Positions 27,103 to 35,486 of a stretch of DNA of 64,000 nucleotides are shown piece by piece. The DNA lies in assembly GCA_964531095.1 (NCBI GenBank), contig CAZHED010000021.1, positions 34,008 to 98,007 on the forward strand, given 5' to 3'. Source of the DNA: Palsa-1150 sp964531095. GTDB taxonomy: Bacteria; Myxococcota_A; Polyangia; Polyangiales; Polyangiaceae. A program made the position numbers and the translations under genes. Position 1 is the first letter of the stretch. Each line of letters opens with the position of its first letter. The notes beneath the pieces were generated by a model. It was not told where the DNA came from, made no database searches, and saw nothing but the letters and a program-made list of their open reading frames with translations.

Positions 27103-28248
27103 TCAGACCCCGCCGCTCATCAGCATGACGGAGAGCCTCCCCAAGCTCTCGATGTCGTGGACATCGCTGGGCAGCTCCGGAATACGCACGATCGGCACCT
27201 CCCCTTTGGCGCGGTCACCGAGCGCGCGGACGTGCATCGCGTCGAGGGCCGCCAGGCGCACCGCGTCCGCATGCGCATGCACGAGCCGCGACGGCGCGTC
27301 CTCGTCGAGCACCAGACCGCGGGCCGCAACGGCCCCTGCGACTTCCTGCTCGGTGGGTGGCGCATCAGCCCCTGGCGGCGGGAGGCGGAACCGGTTGACC
27401 ACGAAAGCGCCGCGCGGCATCCGAGACGCCTCCAACCGGTCAGCGAAGAAGACCACCTCTTGGATGCTCATCGGGGCGGGGCTGGTCGCGAGAACGAACG
27501 ACACTTCGGGCGAGCGCAGAGCCTCCTCGACGATCTTGGCGCGCTCTCGAAAGCCGCCGAAAAGGTCGTTCAGCTCCGTGATGAACTCTGCCATCGCCTC
27601 GAGAAAGCCGCCTCCGGTGATGCGTCCCAGACCGCGAAGCACCACCACCGCCGAGCGCGCGAGCAAGTTGAGCGAGAGCTTGCCTGTCGACTGGAACGCC
27701 TCGACGAACCAGCGTATCGCCGCCGAGTCGAGCGCCTCGACGAGCCGCTCGGGGGCGTCGAGGAAGTCGAGCGCGTTCGTCGTCGGGGGGGTGTCGAGGA
27801 TAACCAGGTCGAAGCGCGGATCCTTCTGCACGGCGACGAGCTTTTCCATCGCCATGTACTCTTGCGTGCCGGCAAGCGACCGCGAGACGTACTGATACAG
27901 CTTGTTGCCCAGGAGCTTCTTCGCCCGCTCGGGCGAAGGCGAATACCGGAGGACGAGATCGTCGAACGTGGCGCTCGGGTCGAGCATCATCGCCGTGAGC
28001 GAACCGCGCGGCCCCTCTGGGGGGGCGAACGCGTCGGTGACGACCTGCTCTTCCCCCATCATCCGCTCGAGCCCGAGCGCCTGAGCGAGACGCTTCGCGG
28101 GGTCGATGGTCAAACAGAGCACCCGCCGCCCCCGCCGCGCCGCGCCCACGCCGAGCGCCGCAGCGGTTGTCGTCTTTCCCACCCCGCCGGCCCCCACCAC
28201 GACGAGCACGTGCCGCGACATCACGAGCTGGTCGAGCGTCTCAGGCAT
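27103..28248 (-). CDS. ArsA-like anion-transporting ATPase family protein
   Basis: This is a 381-aa P-loop ATPase of the ArsA/Get3/MinD superfamily. Walker A reads GAGGVGKTTTAA, so the signature lysine of the deviant Walker motif (KGGxGKT) is replaced by Ala. Other motifs are TIDPAKRLAQALG, DLVILDTPPTTNALDFLD (switch/Walker B) and FVVNRFRLPP. No Cys pair for arsenite is obvious, so an arsenic pump role is unlikely. The ATG at 28248 overlaps the dnaB stop codon by 8 bp, indicating translational coupling. Its role is unknown; chaperone-like targeting or a regulatory ATPase are possibilities. Confidence 0.82.
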   Translation of the reverse strand: MPETLDQLVMSRHVLVVVGAGGVGKTTTAAALGVGAARRGRRVLCLTIDPAKRLAQALGLERMMGEEQVVTDAFAPPEGPRGSLTAMMLDPSATFDDLVLRYSPSPERAKKLLGNKLYQYVSRSLAGTQEYMAMEKLVAVQKDPRFDLVILDTPPTTNALDFLDAPERLVEALDSAAIRWFVEAFQSTGKLSLNLLARSAVVVLRGLGRITGGGFLEAMAEFITELNDLFGGFRERAKIVEEALRSPEVSFVLATSPAPMSIQEVVFFADRLEASRMPRGAFVVNRFRLPPPGADAPPTEQEVAGAVAARGLVLDEDAPSRLVHAHADAVRLAALDAMHVRALGDRAKGEVPIVRIPELPSDVHDIESLGRLSVMLMSGGV

Positions 28249-29734
28249 CGCCGTCGTACTCGCCTTCCGCGAGGTTGTCGAAGCGGGTGTACGGCGCGTC
28301 GAACCGAACGCGCACGGTGTCGGTCGGACCGTTGCGCTGCTTGGCGACAATGAGCTCGGCGATGTTCCGGTCGGCCGTTTCTTTGTTGTAGTAGTCGTCG
28401 CGATAGATAAAGCAGATGTTGTCGGCGTCTTGCTCGATGGCGCCCGACTCGCGGAGATCCGAGAGTTGCGGCCGTTTGCTCTTTTCTCCGCGCGTTTCGA
28501 CCGCGCGATTGAGCTGGCTGAGGGCGATGACGGGCAGGCTGAGCTCTTTGGCGAGCTGCTTCAACCCTCGCGATATTTCGCTGATCTCCTGCTCGCGGGA
28601 GGGCTGTCCGTCGCGCCCCTTCATCAGCTGAAGGTAGTCGACCACGAGGAGCCCGATGCGCCGCTTCTTTTCGCCGCTGGCCGCCTCAACGTGATTGAAC
28701 TCGGCCTGGAGTCGGCGCGCCTTCGAGCGAAGCTCGAGGATCGACAACGCCGGCGTGTCGTCGATCCAGATGTTGAGGCTGGCGAGGTGCGTCGCGGCCT
28801 GCGTCAGCTTGCTCCAGTCGCTCGGGGTAAGCATCCCGGTGCGAACGCGGCTCACGTCGACCTTCGCTTCGGAGCAGAGCATGCGGTTGCAGATTTGCTC
28901 TCTCGGCATCTCGAGCGAAAAGACTGCGACGCCGGCGCCCGGCTCCTCCCACCGCTCGTTGGGGTCGCGTGCGCTCTCGAGCTGTTGCGGGCTGGCGACG
29001 TTGACCGCGACGTTCAGGACGAAGCTCGTCTTGCCCATACCCGGACGAGCCGCAACGATCGTCAGCTCGCCGTCGTGGAGGCCGCTCGTGATGCGGTCGT
29101 ACCGGTCGAAACCGGTCGGGATTCCCGTGATGCGCGCGCCCCGTGCGTTCGCTTTGTCGATGCGCTCGAACGTCTCGCGCATCACCTCTTTCAGCGTGCG
29201 CACGCTGTTCGACTCGCGCGTTCGGGCGATGTCGTAGACCGCCTGTTCGGCGGAGTCGATGAACTGCTGGGCGTCGCCGTAGCCCGCGTACCCCTGCGCG
29301 GCGACGCGCTGGCAAGCGAGAACGAGCTGGCGAATGCGCCACTTCTCGTGGATCGTCGCGCCGTACGCGGCGACGTTGGCGACGGCCGGCGCCGCGTTGA
29401 GGACCTCGGTCAAGTAGGCGACGCCCCCGACCTGGGCAAGGCGGTCGCGGTCGCGCAGCCACGTGGCCACTTGCACCACGTCGACCGGCTTGCCCTCCGC
29501 GCTCAGCTCGACGCTCGCCTCGAAGATCCGCCGGTGCGCTTCGGAGTAAAAGTGCTCGGCTTTGAGAAACTCGCACACCTTGTCGAGAGCAAGCGGATCG
29601 ATCATCACGGCGGACAGGACAGCTGCCTCGACCGCTAGATCGTGAGGCGGAACCCGCTCGCTAAAGGCGACCGAATCCTGCGTTTGGCCACCAATCACTC
29701 GCAACTTTTCCACAGCTCGCACCCCAAAATGCAT
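28241..29734 (-). CDS. dnaB: Replicative DNA helicase DnaB
   Basis: This is a hexameric 5'-3' helicase at the replication fork, about 497 aa. The N-terminal DnaB domain starts at RVPPHDLAVEAAVLSAVM. The RecA-like domain has Walker A AARPGMGKTS (about residues 229-238), FSLEMPREQ, LLVVDYLQLM and SQLNRAVETR, and ends with RFDAPYTRFDN. Between Walker A and FSLEMP there is a charged insertion (about 20 residues, around SARDPNERWEEPG) absent from E. coli DnaB. ATG 29734 has GAGG close upstream; a GTG some 12 codons downstream is an alternative. It heads the dnaB/ArsA-like pair downstream of the ribosomal genes. Confidence 0.94.
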   Translation of the reverse strand: MHFGVRAVEKLRVIGGQTQDSVAFSERVPPHDLAVEAAVLSAVMIDPLALDKVCEFLKAEHFYSEAHRRIFEASVELSAEGKPVDVVQVATWLRDRDRLAQVGGVAYLTEVLNAAPAVANVAAYGATIHEKWRIRQLVLACQRVAAQGYAGYGDAQQFIDSAEQAVYDIARTRESNSVRTLKEVMRETFERIDKANARGARITGIPTGFDRYDRITSGLHDGELTIVAARPGMGKTSFVLNVAVNVASPQQLESARDPNERWEEPGAGVAVFSLEMPREQICNRMLCSEAKVDVSRVRTGMLTPSDWSKLTQAATHLASLNIWIDDTPALSILELRSKARRLQAEFNHVEAASGEKKRRIGLLVVDYLQLMKGRDGQPSREQEISEISRGLKQLAKELSLPVIALSQLNRAVETRGEKSKRPQLSDLRESGAIEQDADNICFIYRDDYYNKETADRNIAELIVAKQRNGPTDTVRVRFDAPYTRFDNLAEGEYDGDA

Positions 29735-30086
29735 TACGCCTCGGCCGAGAACGGCCAAGGCGCGTCATGCGTGACGAAGATACGGGACTCGGGCGCCCGC
29801 GTCGAGTCCGACGCTAGAAACCTTGTGATTTTCGCCGATAGCTGCGCGATCCCGGCGTCGAGCGTGCTCGCGTACAGAAGTACGCTCCGCGCGCTCGCCA
29901 CCGGCCTCGCTTGCTCTCGACGAAAATCACAAGGTTTCTAGACCTGCAGTGGCGTCCCTTGCGCCCCTGGCGGTGGAATCTGTCTTCGGCGCCCTGCCAC
30001 GACGGTACGCGCCTGTCAGGGAGCGGTCAGGGCCCTAGTAGAGCGTGAACCCGTCCACCCATCGGGTATGGGAGCAGGGCGAGACG
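29735..30086. other. rplI-dnaB intergenic region
   Basis: This 352-bp gap separates two genes that are usually close together on the same strand. It contains the 122-bp palindromic element at 29817-29938. The remaining sequence shows no convincing small gene. A promoter for dnaB is expected on the minus strand, but I cannot place it. Confidence 0.6.
29815..29940. mobile_element. MITE-like element, IS630/mariner type, with TA duplication
   Basis: A 122-bp segment (29817-29938) is bounded by perfect 18-bp terminal inverted repeats GAAACCTTGTGATTTTCG. TA dinucleotides flank it directly at 29815-29816 and 29939-29940. Removing the element and one TA restores CTAG at the site. A nested dyad around the same centre (GCGTAC-AGAA-GTACGC at 29870-29885, and CGAGCG/CGCTCG at 29859-29864/29892-29897) makes the whole unit fold as a long imperfect hairpin. 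The arms are under 45% GC, unlike the surroundings. There is no transposase inside. TA duplication with preference for CTAG is known for the IS630 family; the assignment is inferred. Confidence 0.75.
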
Positions 30087-30545
30087 TTAGCCGCGTGCGA
30101 CGACCTCGACCTTGAGGGTCGCCGTCACGTCCGACACGAGCTTAACGGCGATTTCGTACGAGCCAACGCTCTTGATCGGCTCGTGGAGCACGATGCGCTT
30201 TCGGTCGACGACGACCCCGAGCGCCTTGACCGCGGCCTCGATGTCCTTGGCGGTGACCGAGCCGAACAGGCGCCCGTCTTCGCCGGCCTTTTGGCTGATC
30301 TTCACGTGGATCGCCCCGAGCTTGTCGGCGACCTCGCGGCCTTCCTTTTTCGACTTCTCGGCCTTGGCGAGCGCCACCGCTTTGTCGTGCTCGACGCGCC
30401 GCACGGCCGCAGTGGTCGCCGGAAGGGCAAGCTGACGCGGCAGAAGGTAATTTCGCGCGAAGCCGGGGCGCACGCGGACGAGGTCTCCGCTCTTGCCGAC
30501 CTTGTCGACATCCTGCTGCAAGACCACCTGGATGTTGGCGGGCAT
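30087..30545 (-). CDS. rplI: 50S ribosomal protein L9
   Basis: This is a 152-codon gene for bL9, which binds 23S rRNA at the base of the L1 stalk. The N-terminal signature is intact: QVVLQQDVDKVGKSGDLVRVRPGFARNYLLP. The long connecting helix (DKAVALAKAEKSKKEGREVADKL) and the C-terminal domain (LFGSVTAKDIEAAV) follow. ATG 30545 gives the standard start MPANIQVVL. It is the last of three closely spaced ribosomal genes rpsF-rpsR-rplI. Confidence 0.96.
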   Translation of the reverse strand: MPANIQVVLQQDVDKVGKSGDLVRVRPGFARNYLLPRQLALPATTAAVRRVEHDKAVALAKAEKSKKEGREVADKLGAIHVKISQKAGEDGRLFGSVTAKDIEAAVKALGVVVDRKRIVLHEPIKSVGSYEIAVKLVSDVTATLKVEVVARG

Positions 30546-30564
30546 TGGATCTTCTCTTTCCCCG

Positions 30565-30855
30565 TCAGCTCGAGTGAGTGACCGTGAACGGCAGGAGCGC
30601 GATGTTGCGCGCACGTTTGACCGCCAGCTGCACCTTGCGCTGGTGGCGAGCGCAGTTGCCGCTGATGCGACGCGGGACGATCTTCCCTCGCTCCGTGATG
30701 AAGTACTTCAGCGCCTGCGGATCCTTGTAGTCGATCACCAACGCCTTGTCGGTGCAGTACCGGCAAACGCGCTTCTTGCCGCCGCGACGCCTGCCGACGT
30801 CTGCGTTCAGATCCGGGGCTCGCCCGATGTCCCTGTCGTCGTCCATCATCGCCAT
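30565..30855 (-). CDS. rpsR: 30S ribosomal protein S18
   Basis: This is a 96-aa bS18. The core CRYCTDKALVIDYKDPQALKYFITERGKIVPRRISGNCARHQRKVQLAVKRARNIALLP (quoted here only to note its blocks KRVCRYC, IVPRRISG, CARHQR) matches the family throughout. CxxC plus a later Cys and His could hold zinc, the C+ form. ATG 30855 has GGAGGAGG eight bases upstream and starts three bases after the rpsF stop, so the pair is coupled. S18 forms a heterodimer with S6 on the platform of the 30S subunit. Confidence 0.96.
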   Translation of the reverse strand: MAMMDDDRDIGRAPDLNADVGRRRGGKKRVCRYCTDKALVIDYKDPQALKYFITERGKIVPRRISGNCARHQRKVQLAVKRARNIALLPFTVTHSS

Positions 30856-30858
30856 GGC

Positions 30859-31434
30859 TCAGACCTCCTCCCCGCCGCCGGCCGCCGGAGGCTTCGGAAC
30901 CACATCTTCGGCCTCGTCGGGCACGACCGCTTCGAACTCCTCTTCGGGTGGCCTGGGAGCCCGCGGCGCATCGGGACCGAGGTCGACCAAGCCGAGCTGC
31001 TTCTCGCGCGACTCTTCCTTCTCGTCTTCCGGCGGCGGCTCGAGCTTGCCAAGCTTGGTCTCCTCCGGGTCGATCTGCAGCGCCGCGAGGTCGACGTCGT
31101 CGGCCGACTGCACGGTCATGTACTTGACGACCGCGTCTTGGAGCTTCAGGTTGCGCTCGACCTCGGCGACCAGGCCCCCGGCGCCGACATACCGGAGGTA
31201 CACGTAGACGCCGCGTCGGTGCTTCTTCAGCGGGTACGCGAGCTTGCGCCGTCCCCACGTTTCGACTTTGACGAGCTTACCGTGTTCGCGCTCGACGGCG
31301 TCGTTCACGCGCGCCTGCACTCGCTCGGCGGCCTCCGCGTCGATGTCGGCGCGAAGAATGTAGATCGTCTCGTACTCGCGGGAGCGAATGCGGGTTTGCG
31401 GGCGCTCGGCCGCCTGCGGCGTGGTCACGTTCAA
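30859..31434 (-). CDS. rpsF: 30S ribosomal protein S6 with long acidic tail
   Basis: This is bS6, about 191 aa if the TTG at 31434 is used; that codon sits six bases behind AGGAGA. A GTG at 31428 is the alternative. The conserved domain runs from REYETIYILRAD through KVETWGRRKLAYPLKKHRRGVYVYLRY to about residue 105. The remaining 85 residues are Glu/Pro-rich and acidic, much longer than in E. coli, and probably disordered. S6 pairs with S18. The gene follows pth with a leader of about 125 bp that contains a small stem-loop. Confidence 0.93.
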   Translation of the reverse strand: MNVTTPQAAERPQTRIRSREYETIYILRADIDAEAAERVQARVNDAVEREHGKLVKVETWGRRKLAYPLKKHRRGVYVYLRYVGAGGLVAEVERNLKLQDAVVKYMTVQSADDVDLAALQIDPEETKLGKLEPPPEDEKEESREKQLGLVDLGPDAPRAPRPPEEEFEAVVPDEAEDVVPKPPAAGGGEEV

Positions 31435-31469
31435 TGTCGTTCTCCTGGGCTCGTCTTGCGACGCGGGCC

Positions 31470-31489
31470 CGTGGGACGATGTGCCCACG
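31470..31489 (-). promoter_or_regulatory. Stem-loop in the rpsF leader
   Basis: A 6-bp stem (CGTGGG / CCCACG) with an 8-base loop lies in the leader between pth and rpsF, about 35 bases upstream of the start. The S6:S18 complex is known to bind the rpsF leader of many bacteria and repress it. I cannot show that this hairpin is that site, so it is only a candidate. Confidence 0.25.
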
Positions 31490-31559
31490 AGCAAGGGGGC
31501 TCCGCTTATAGCACGAGTTATCGCCGCCACCAGCGCGGCTTTATCGATTCTTGCCGGAG

Positions 31560-32138
31560 CTATTGCTGCCGCCGCGTGTTCACGAAGTTCATGGCGGCCG
31601 CCGGGCCGATTTGCACCACACGGCAAATCGCGTCGACCGCGCGGCCGACCACTTCGGGGAGCTCGGCGCGCTCGACCGCGTCGAAGTCGGAGAGGACCCA
31701 ATCGGCCCCCTCCCCTCGAAACCCCGCGGGCGGCTTTCCGATTCCGACCCGCACGCGCAAGAACTCCGGGGTGCCGAGCGACTGGATGATGCTGCGGATC
31801 CCATTATTCCCTGCGTGGCCGCCCCCCGCCTTCAGACGCACGTCGCGCCACGGCAAGTCGAGCTCGTCGTGGACGACGATGATCTCTTCGGGCGCAACTT
31901 TGAAAAACGCGGCCGCGGGCTGGACGCTGCCGCCCGAGACGTTCATGTACGTTTGCGGCTTGAGGAGCGCGACCTCTTGCCCTTCGAGCTGACCGCGCGT
32001 CCATGCGCCGGAGAACTTCGGCTTGAAGTCGGGCCACCCTTTGGAACGACGGAGCTCGTCTGCGACGACGAAGCCGACGTTGTGTCGATTGTTCTCGTGC
32101 TCGCGCCCGGGGTTGCCGAGGCCGACGACCAGCAGCAC
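31560..32138 (-). CDS. pth: Peptidyl-tRNA hydrolase
   Basis: This is a 192-aa Pth that releases tRNA from peptidyl-tRNAs dropped by the ribosome. The family residues are present: Asn in GLGNPG (about 9), catalytic His in NRHNVGF (about 19), PQTYMNVSG (Asn about 66) and HDELDLP (Asp about 91). GHAGNNGIRSI is also intact. The start is GTG at 32138, eight bases after the rplY stop. The rplY-pth order is widely conserved. Confidence 0.96.
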   Translation of the reverse strand: MLLVVGLGNPGREHENNRHNVGFVVADELRRSKGWPDFKPKFSGAWTRGQLEGQEVALLKPQTYMNVSGGSVQPAAAFFKVAPEEIIVVHDELDLPWRDVRLKAGGGHAGNNGIRSIIQSLGTPEFLRVRVGIGKPPAGFRGEGADWVLSDFDAVERAELPEVVGRAVDAICRVVQIGPAAAMNFVNTRRQQ

Positions 32139-32146
32139 GCGCTACT

Positions 32147-32854
32147 CTACTTCTTCTTTTTGTCGTCCTTGGCCGGTGCAGCCTTCGCTGCCTCGGCACC
32201 TCCCGCGGCGGCCGCGCCCGGCGCAGCCGGCGCCACCGAAGCACCGGCCGGCGCCGCGCCCGCCACGCCCGGCGTCGCCACCTCTTCGACTTCTTTCTCC
32301 GGTGCGACGACCGCGACGAGCGTCTGCTCCGGGGGCAATCGCACGGACACCCCATCGGGCAGCTTCAGGTCTTGCGTCGCGACGTGTTGACCGAGCTCGA
32401 GATGCGTGACGTCGGCCTCGATTTTCACCGGAATGCGGTCCGGCAAGCAGCGAACGGGAACCGTGCGGTGCACGATGCGAAGCACGCCCCCTTTGGTGAC
32501 GCCTACCGGCTTGCCGATCGCGAAGAGTGGGACTTCCACTTCCACCGGCTTGTCGAGCTTCACTTCGATGAAGTCGACGTGCTCGAGGCCCCGCTTGACG
32601 GGATGCAAGGCAAAGTCGCGGATCATCGCCAGTCGCTTTTTCCCGTCGAGCTCGAGCTCCAGCACCGTGTTCTGGCCACGCTCGCTCTTGAGGATCGTCG
32701 CAACTTCCTTCGGAGTGACGGCGATCGGCGTCGAGGGCAGGCCCTTGCCGTAGGCGATGGCGGGGACGAGACCCGTACGGCGCAAGCGCTTGGCTTCGCT
32801 CTTGCCCGCCGGTGCGCGCGATTGGGCTTTTAGCGTGGGCATCTCGGTAGCCAT
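32147..32854 (-). CDS. rplY: 50S ribosomal protein L25 (Ctc/TL5 form)
   Basis: This is a 235-aa bL25 of the long Ctc type, which binds 5S rRNA. The N-terminal L25 domain spans about residues 8-95 (LRRTGLVPAIAYGKG, KRLAMIRDFALHPVKRGLEHVDFIEV). A second beta domain (VEVPLFAIGKPVGVTKGG, DVTHLELGQHVATQDLKLPDG) follows. The tail is Ala/Pro-rich and ends in a Lys run. ATG 32854 is preceded by AAGGAA. It leads the rplY-pth pair downstream of prs. Confidence 0.95.
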   Translation of the reverse strand: MATEMPTLKAQSRAPAGKSEAKRLRRTGLVPAIAYGKGLPSTPIAVTPKEVATILKSERGQNTVLELELDGKKRLAMIRDFALHPVKRGLEHVDFIEVKLDKPVEVEVPLFAIGKPVGVTKGGVLRIVHRTVPVRCLPDRIPVKIEADVTHLELGQHVATQDLKLPDGVSVRLPPEQTLVAVVAPEKEVEEVATPGVAGAAPAGASVAPAAPGAAAAGGAEAAKAAPAKDDKKKK

Positions 32855-32960
32855 GGTCCAAATTCCTTCATCCCCTGTCGGCTCTGCGCATAGGCCGAGC
32901 GTGCGGGGTTCGATGTTGGGGCGACTTCCGTAGCAGATGGCGCGCGCTATGCCAACGTGT

Positions 32961-33905
32961 TCACGAAAAGAGCGAGCTCACACTGTCCGAGCTGTGAATG
33001 CGCTTGATCGCTTCGCCGAGAAGGCGCGCAATCGACAGCTGCTTGATCTTCGGACAGCTCTTGGCGGCCTCCGACAGCGGGATCGAATCGGTGACGATCA
33101 CCTCCGCAAGCGGAGACTCGACGATGCGCTGCACCGCGGGCCCGGAGAGCACCCCGTGGGTGGCACACGCTACGATCTTTTTTGCCCCCTTGTCGGCCAG
33201 GGCGCGCGCGGCCCCGCAGAGCGTACCTGCGGTGTCGATGATGTCGTCGATGATGATGCAGTCCTTGCTTTTGACCTCGCCGATGAGGTTGACGACGTCG
33301 CTCACGTTCGCGCGCTCACGCCGCTTGTCGATGATGGCCAGCGAAGCATCCAGGCGCTTCGAATACGCGCGCGTGCGCTCGACGCCGCCAGCGTCGGGCG
33401 ACACGAACACAGCGGAAGAGTCGAAATGCTTTCGCAGGTAGTCCTCGAGGAAGACTGGCATCGCGTAGAGATGGTCGAAGGGAATGTTGAAAAACCCCTG
33501 AATCTGTCCCGCGTGAAGGTCGACGGAGACCACTCGATTGACACCCGCGGTCTGGATGAGGTCCGCGACGAGCTTACTCGTGATGGGCGTGCGGCCTGCC
33601 GTCTTGCGGTCTTGTCGCCCGTAGCCGTAATAGGGGATCACCGCCGTGATCGATCCGGCCGACGCCCTGCGGAGCGCGTCGGTCATGATCAAGAGCTCCA
33701 TGACGTTGTCGTTCGTGGGGCTGCTCGTCGACTGGATGATGAACGCGTCGACCCCGCGCACGTTCTCTCCAATTTCGACGAAGCTCTCCCCGTCGCTGAA
33801 GCGGGTGACCCGGCACTTGCCGAGGGGGGTCTCCAAGTACTGGCCAATCGTCGCAGCCAAGTGGGGGTTGGCGTTGCCGGAGAACAGGCACACCTTCTTG
33901 AACAC
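32961..33905 (-). CDS. prs: Ribose-phosphate pyrophosphokinase (PRPP synthase)
   Basis: This is a 314-aa enzyme making PRPP from ribose-5-phosphate and ATP, the entry to purine, pyrimidine, His and Trp synthesis. The signatures are clear: FSDGESFVEIGENVRG, YYGYGRQDRK (ATP contact), VDLHAGQIQGFF and the PRPP loop CIIIDDIIDTAGTL. I chose the GTG at 33905 because AGGAGG lies seven bases upstream and the protein then begins FKKVCLFSGNANP, as in other Prs. The order prs-rplY-pth is conserved in many proteobacteria. Confidence 0.96.
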   Translation of the reverse strand: MFKKVCLFSGNANPHLAATIGQYLETPLGKCRVTRFSDGESFVEIGENVRGVDAFIIQSTSSPTNDNVMELLIMTDALRRASAGSITAVIPYYGYGRQDRKTAGRTPITSKLVADLIQTAGVNRVVSVDLHAGQIQGFFNIPFDHLYAMPVFLEDYLRKHFDSSAVFVSPDAGGVERTRAYSKRLDASLAIIDKRRERANVSDVVNLIGEVKSKDCIIIDDIIDTAGTLCGAARALADKGAKKIVACATHGVLSGPAVQRIVESPLAEVIVTDSIPLSEAAKSCPKIKQLSIARLLGEAIKRIHSSDSVSSLFS

Positions 33906-33988
33906 GCGCTGACCTCCTCGAGACGCCGCGCCGTGATTCCGGCGGCGACGCGACCCGCTCGTAGCCGGCGTGTCACACGCTGTCAACG

Positions 33989-35086
33989 TCAACGCAGCAT
34001 GGCCGCGCACTCATTCTTGGGCCCGTGAGTGCCCTGAGCGACGCACGCCTTGAAGCTTCTCGTGGCATTCTTGCCGTCGCCTCGCTGCTGATAGGCGGCG
34101 CCCAGGATGAGCCAAGCCTCTGCGTCGGTCGGGTCGATCGCGACCGACCGCTCGCCGGCGGCGATGGCCGCCGCCATGTTTCCGCGCTCGAGGGCGCTTC
34201 GAGACTGCGCTTTCTCCTGCGCCGCATCTCTCGCGGCGACCTTCGGGGCGGGCGCCACCTCGCCCGGATTGGCCGCCTTTGCCGGCCCATCATCGCGCGA
34301 AGGGGCAGCCGGACCCCGAGCGGACTCCGCCGCCGCCTGGGCAGGCTCGTTGGCAGGCAGCTCGGCCTGCGGGGCCGGGGCTGGGTCCGCCGCCACCGCC
34401 ACCGGGCGTGTGGGTTGGTCTGCGGTCGACGGGGTGGTTTCTGCAGTCGCCGCACGGCCAACAGGAACGGAATTGGCCACTGATATGGGGGACGCGGCCG
34501 GCGCCGTGGTCGGGACCGCGTTCAGGGAGGCGGGTGGCGTCGCCCCAGCGGCCTGCGCGGCGAACGAAGAATGCTGGGGAGGGATCGACTCGTGACTGCG
34601 AGCGACGGAGCTCTTCACCACCGCCGCCACGCAAAGCGCCGACGCCAGACCAACGGCGGCCGTGACGTACTTCGCGAGGTGAGCCCGCCGCTGCGCAGCC
34701 GCGGGCGTCGACTTCATTGCGGCTCGGGGGTCGCGGGTCTCCACTTCGAACGACCCCTCCGTAGTGGGGGCGGTAAAGAAGCCAGTATCGAGATCGACGG
34801 GCGGGACACTCACGTCGTCGCGAGGCGGGGGGTCGGGCTCGTCGGCATGCGGCGGGCTCTCCGGGGGCTCGGGCGTGAGCGAAAGGTTCAACATCGGAGC
34901 CGGAGGCCGCAATCCAGAGCGCCGAGGGGAGGACGGCGGTTCGACCATCTCTCCCGCCATCGACGGCGACGCGCTCCCCTCGCCAACGTGATTGCCAGGT
35001 AGCGGTAGCTTGTTGGCTCCATTGCGCATCGTGACCCCGATTGTGGCGGGTATCTTCGGCCTTTTCGAACGCCCCTTCCTATTCAT
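33989..35086 (-). CDS. Membrane protein with C-terminal TPR
   Basis: This 365-aa protein is of unknown function. The N-terminal 140 residues are Pro/Asp/Glu-rich and probably cytoplasmic. One transmembrane helix follows (about residues 141-160, YVTAAVGLASALCVAAVV). Then comes an Ala/Pro-rich linker and a C-terminal TPR-like unit (SALERGNMAAAIAAGERSVAIDPTDAEAWLILGAAYQQRGD). This single-pass, disordered-linker, TPR layout is common in myxobacterial proteins. ATG 35086 was chosen, with GGGAG just upstream. It is about 80 bp upstream of prs and probably not functionally tied to it. Confidence 0.7.
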   Translation of the reverse strand: MNRKGRSKRPKIPATIGVTMRNGANKLPLPGNHVGEGSASPSMAGEMVEPPSSPRRSGLRPPAPMLNLSLTPEPPESPPHADEPDPPPRDDVSVPPVDLDTGFFTAPTTEGSFEVETRDPRAAMKSTPAAAQRRAHLAKYVTAAVGLASALCVAAVVKSSVARSHESIPPQHSSFAAQAAGATPPASLNAVPTTAPAASPISVANSVPVGRAATAETTPSTADQPTRPVAVAADPAPAPQAELPANEPAQAAAESARGPAAPSRDDGPAKAANPGEVAPAPKVAARDAAQEKAQSRSALERGNMAAAIAAGERSVAIDPTDAEAWLILGAAYQQRGDGKNATRSFKACVAQGTHGPKNECAAMLR

Positions 35087-35486
35087 CGTGCTCCCATATC
35101 TCCCGTGCAAAGGGTGTTTCCCGTGACAACGTCGGACCGCGTCGCGAAAAGATTCGCCTCTGAGCGTTGCGCCCCTTCAAGGCTGAGCAAAGTGCATGCG
35201 CGGCCGCGAAGCTAAGGATTGCGGCGCCCTCGTGCTGCGTCAATCGCAGCGCGCGGTTCACCCGAAATTCACGCGACGACGGCGCAGGCCGAAGAGCGCG
35301 CAGATACAGGGTGACACATGGTGGCGGCGTGTCGACGCGCCCGGCCGCGCCGAGACGCTCTTGAGGCACGCCTTGACGGCATGCTCGGCATGCTCCGATT
35401 CGAAGGAAACGAAAGATGCGAGCGAAACGGGCGCTCTTCGCCGCCTCAGGACGAGAGAGGACGCGAAGCGACGCGAAGCGTATAGC
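35087..35486. other. Divergent intergenic region
   Basis: These 400 bp separate the TPR membrane protein gene and the RlmI-like gene, which point away from each other. I see no RNA gene or convincing short CDS. Near the right end are two perfect 10-bp tandem copies of ACGCGAAGCG (35461-35480). Promoters for both genes are expected here but cannot be located with confidence. Confidence 0.5.

Noticed and set aside
29642..29941. Short plus-strand open frame across the palindromic element
   Set aside because: It ends inside the inverted repeat, has no ribosome site and overlaps the dnaB start; the DNA structure explains the region better.
35461..35480. Two 10-bp copies of ACGCGAAGCG just before the RlmI-like gene
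   Set aside because: Only two units with common GC-rich content and no known site; noted but not claimed as an operator.
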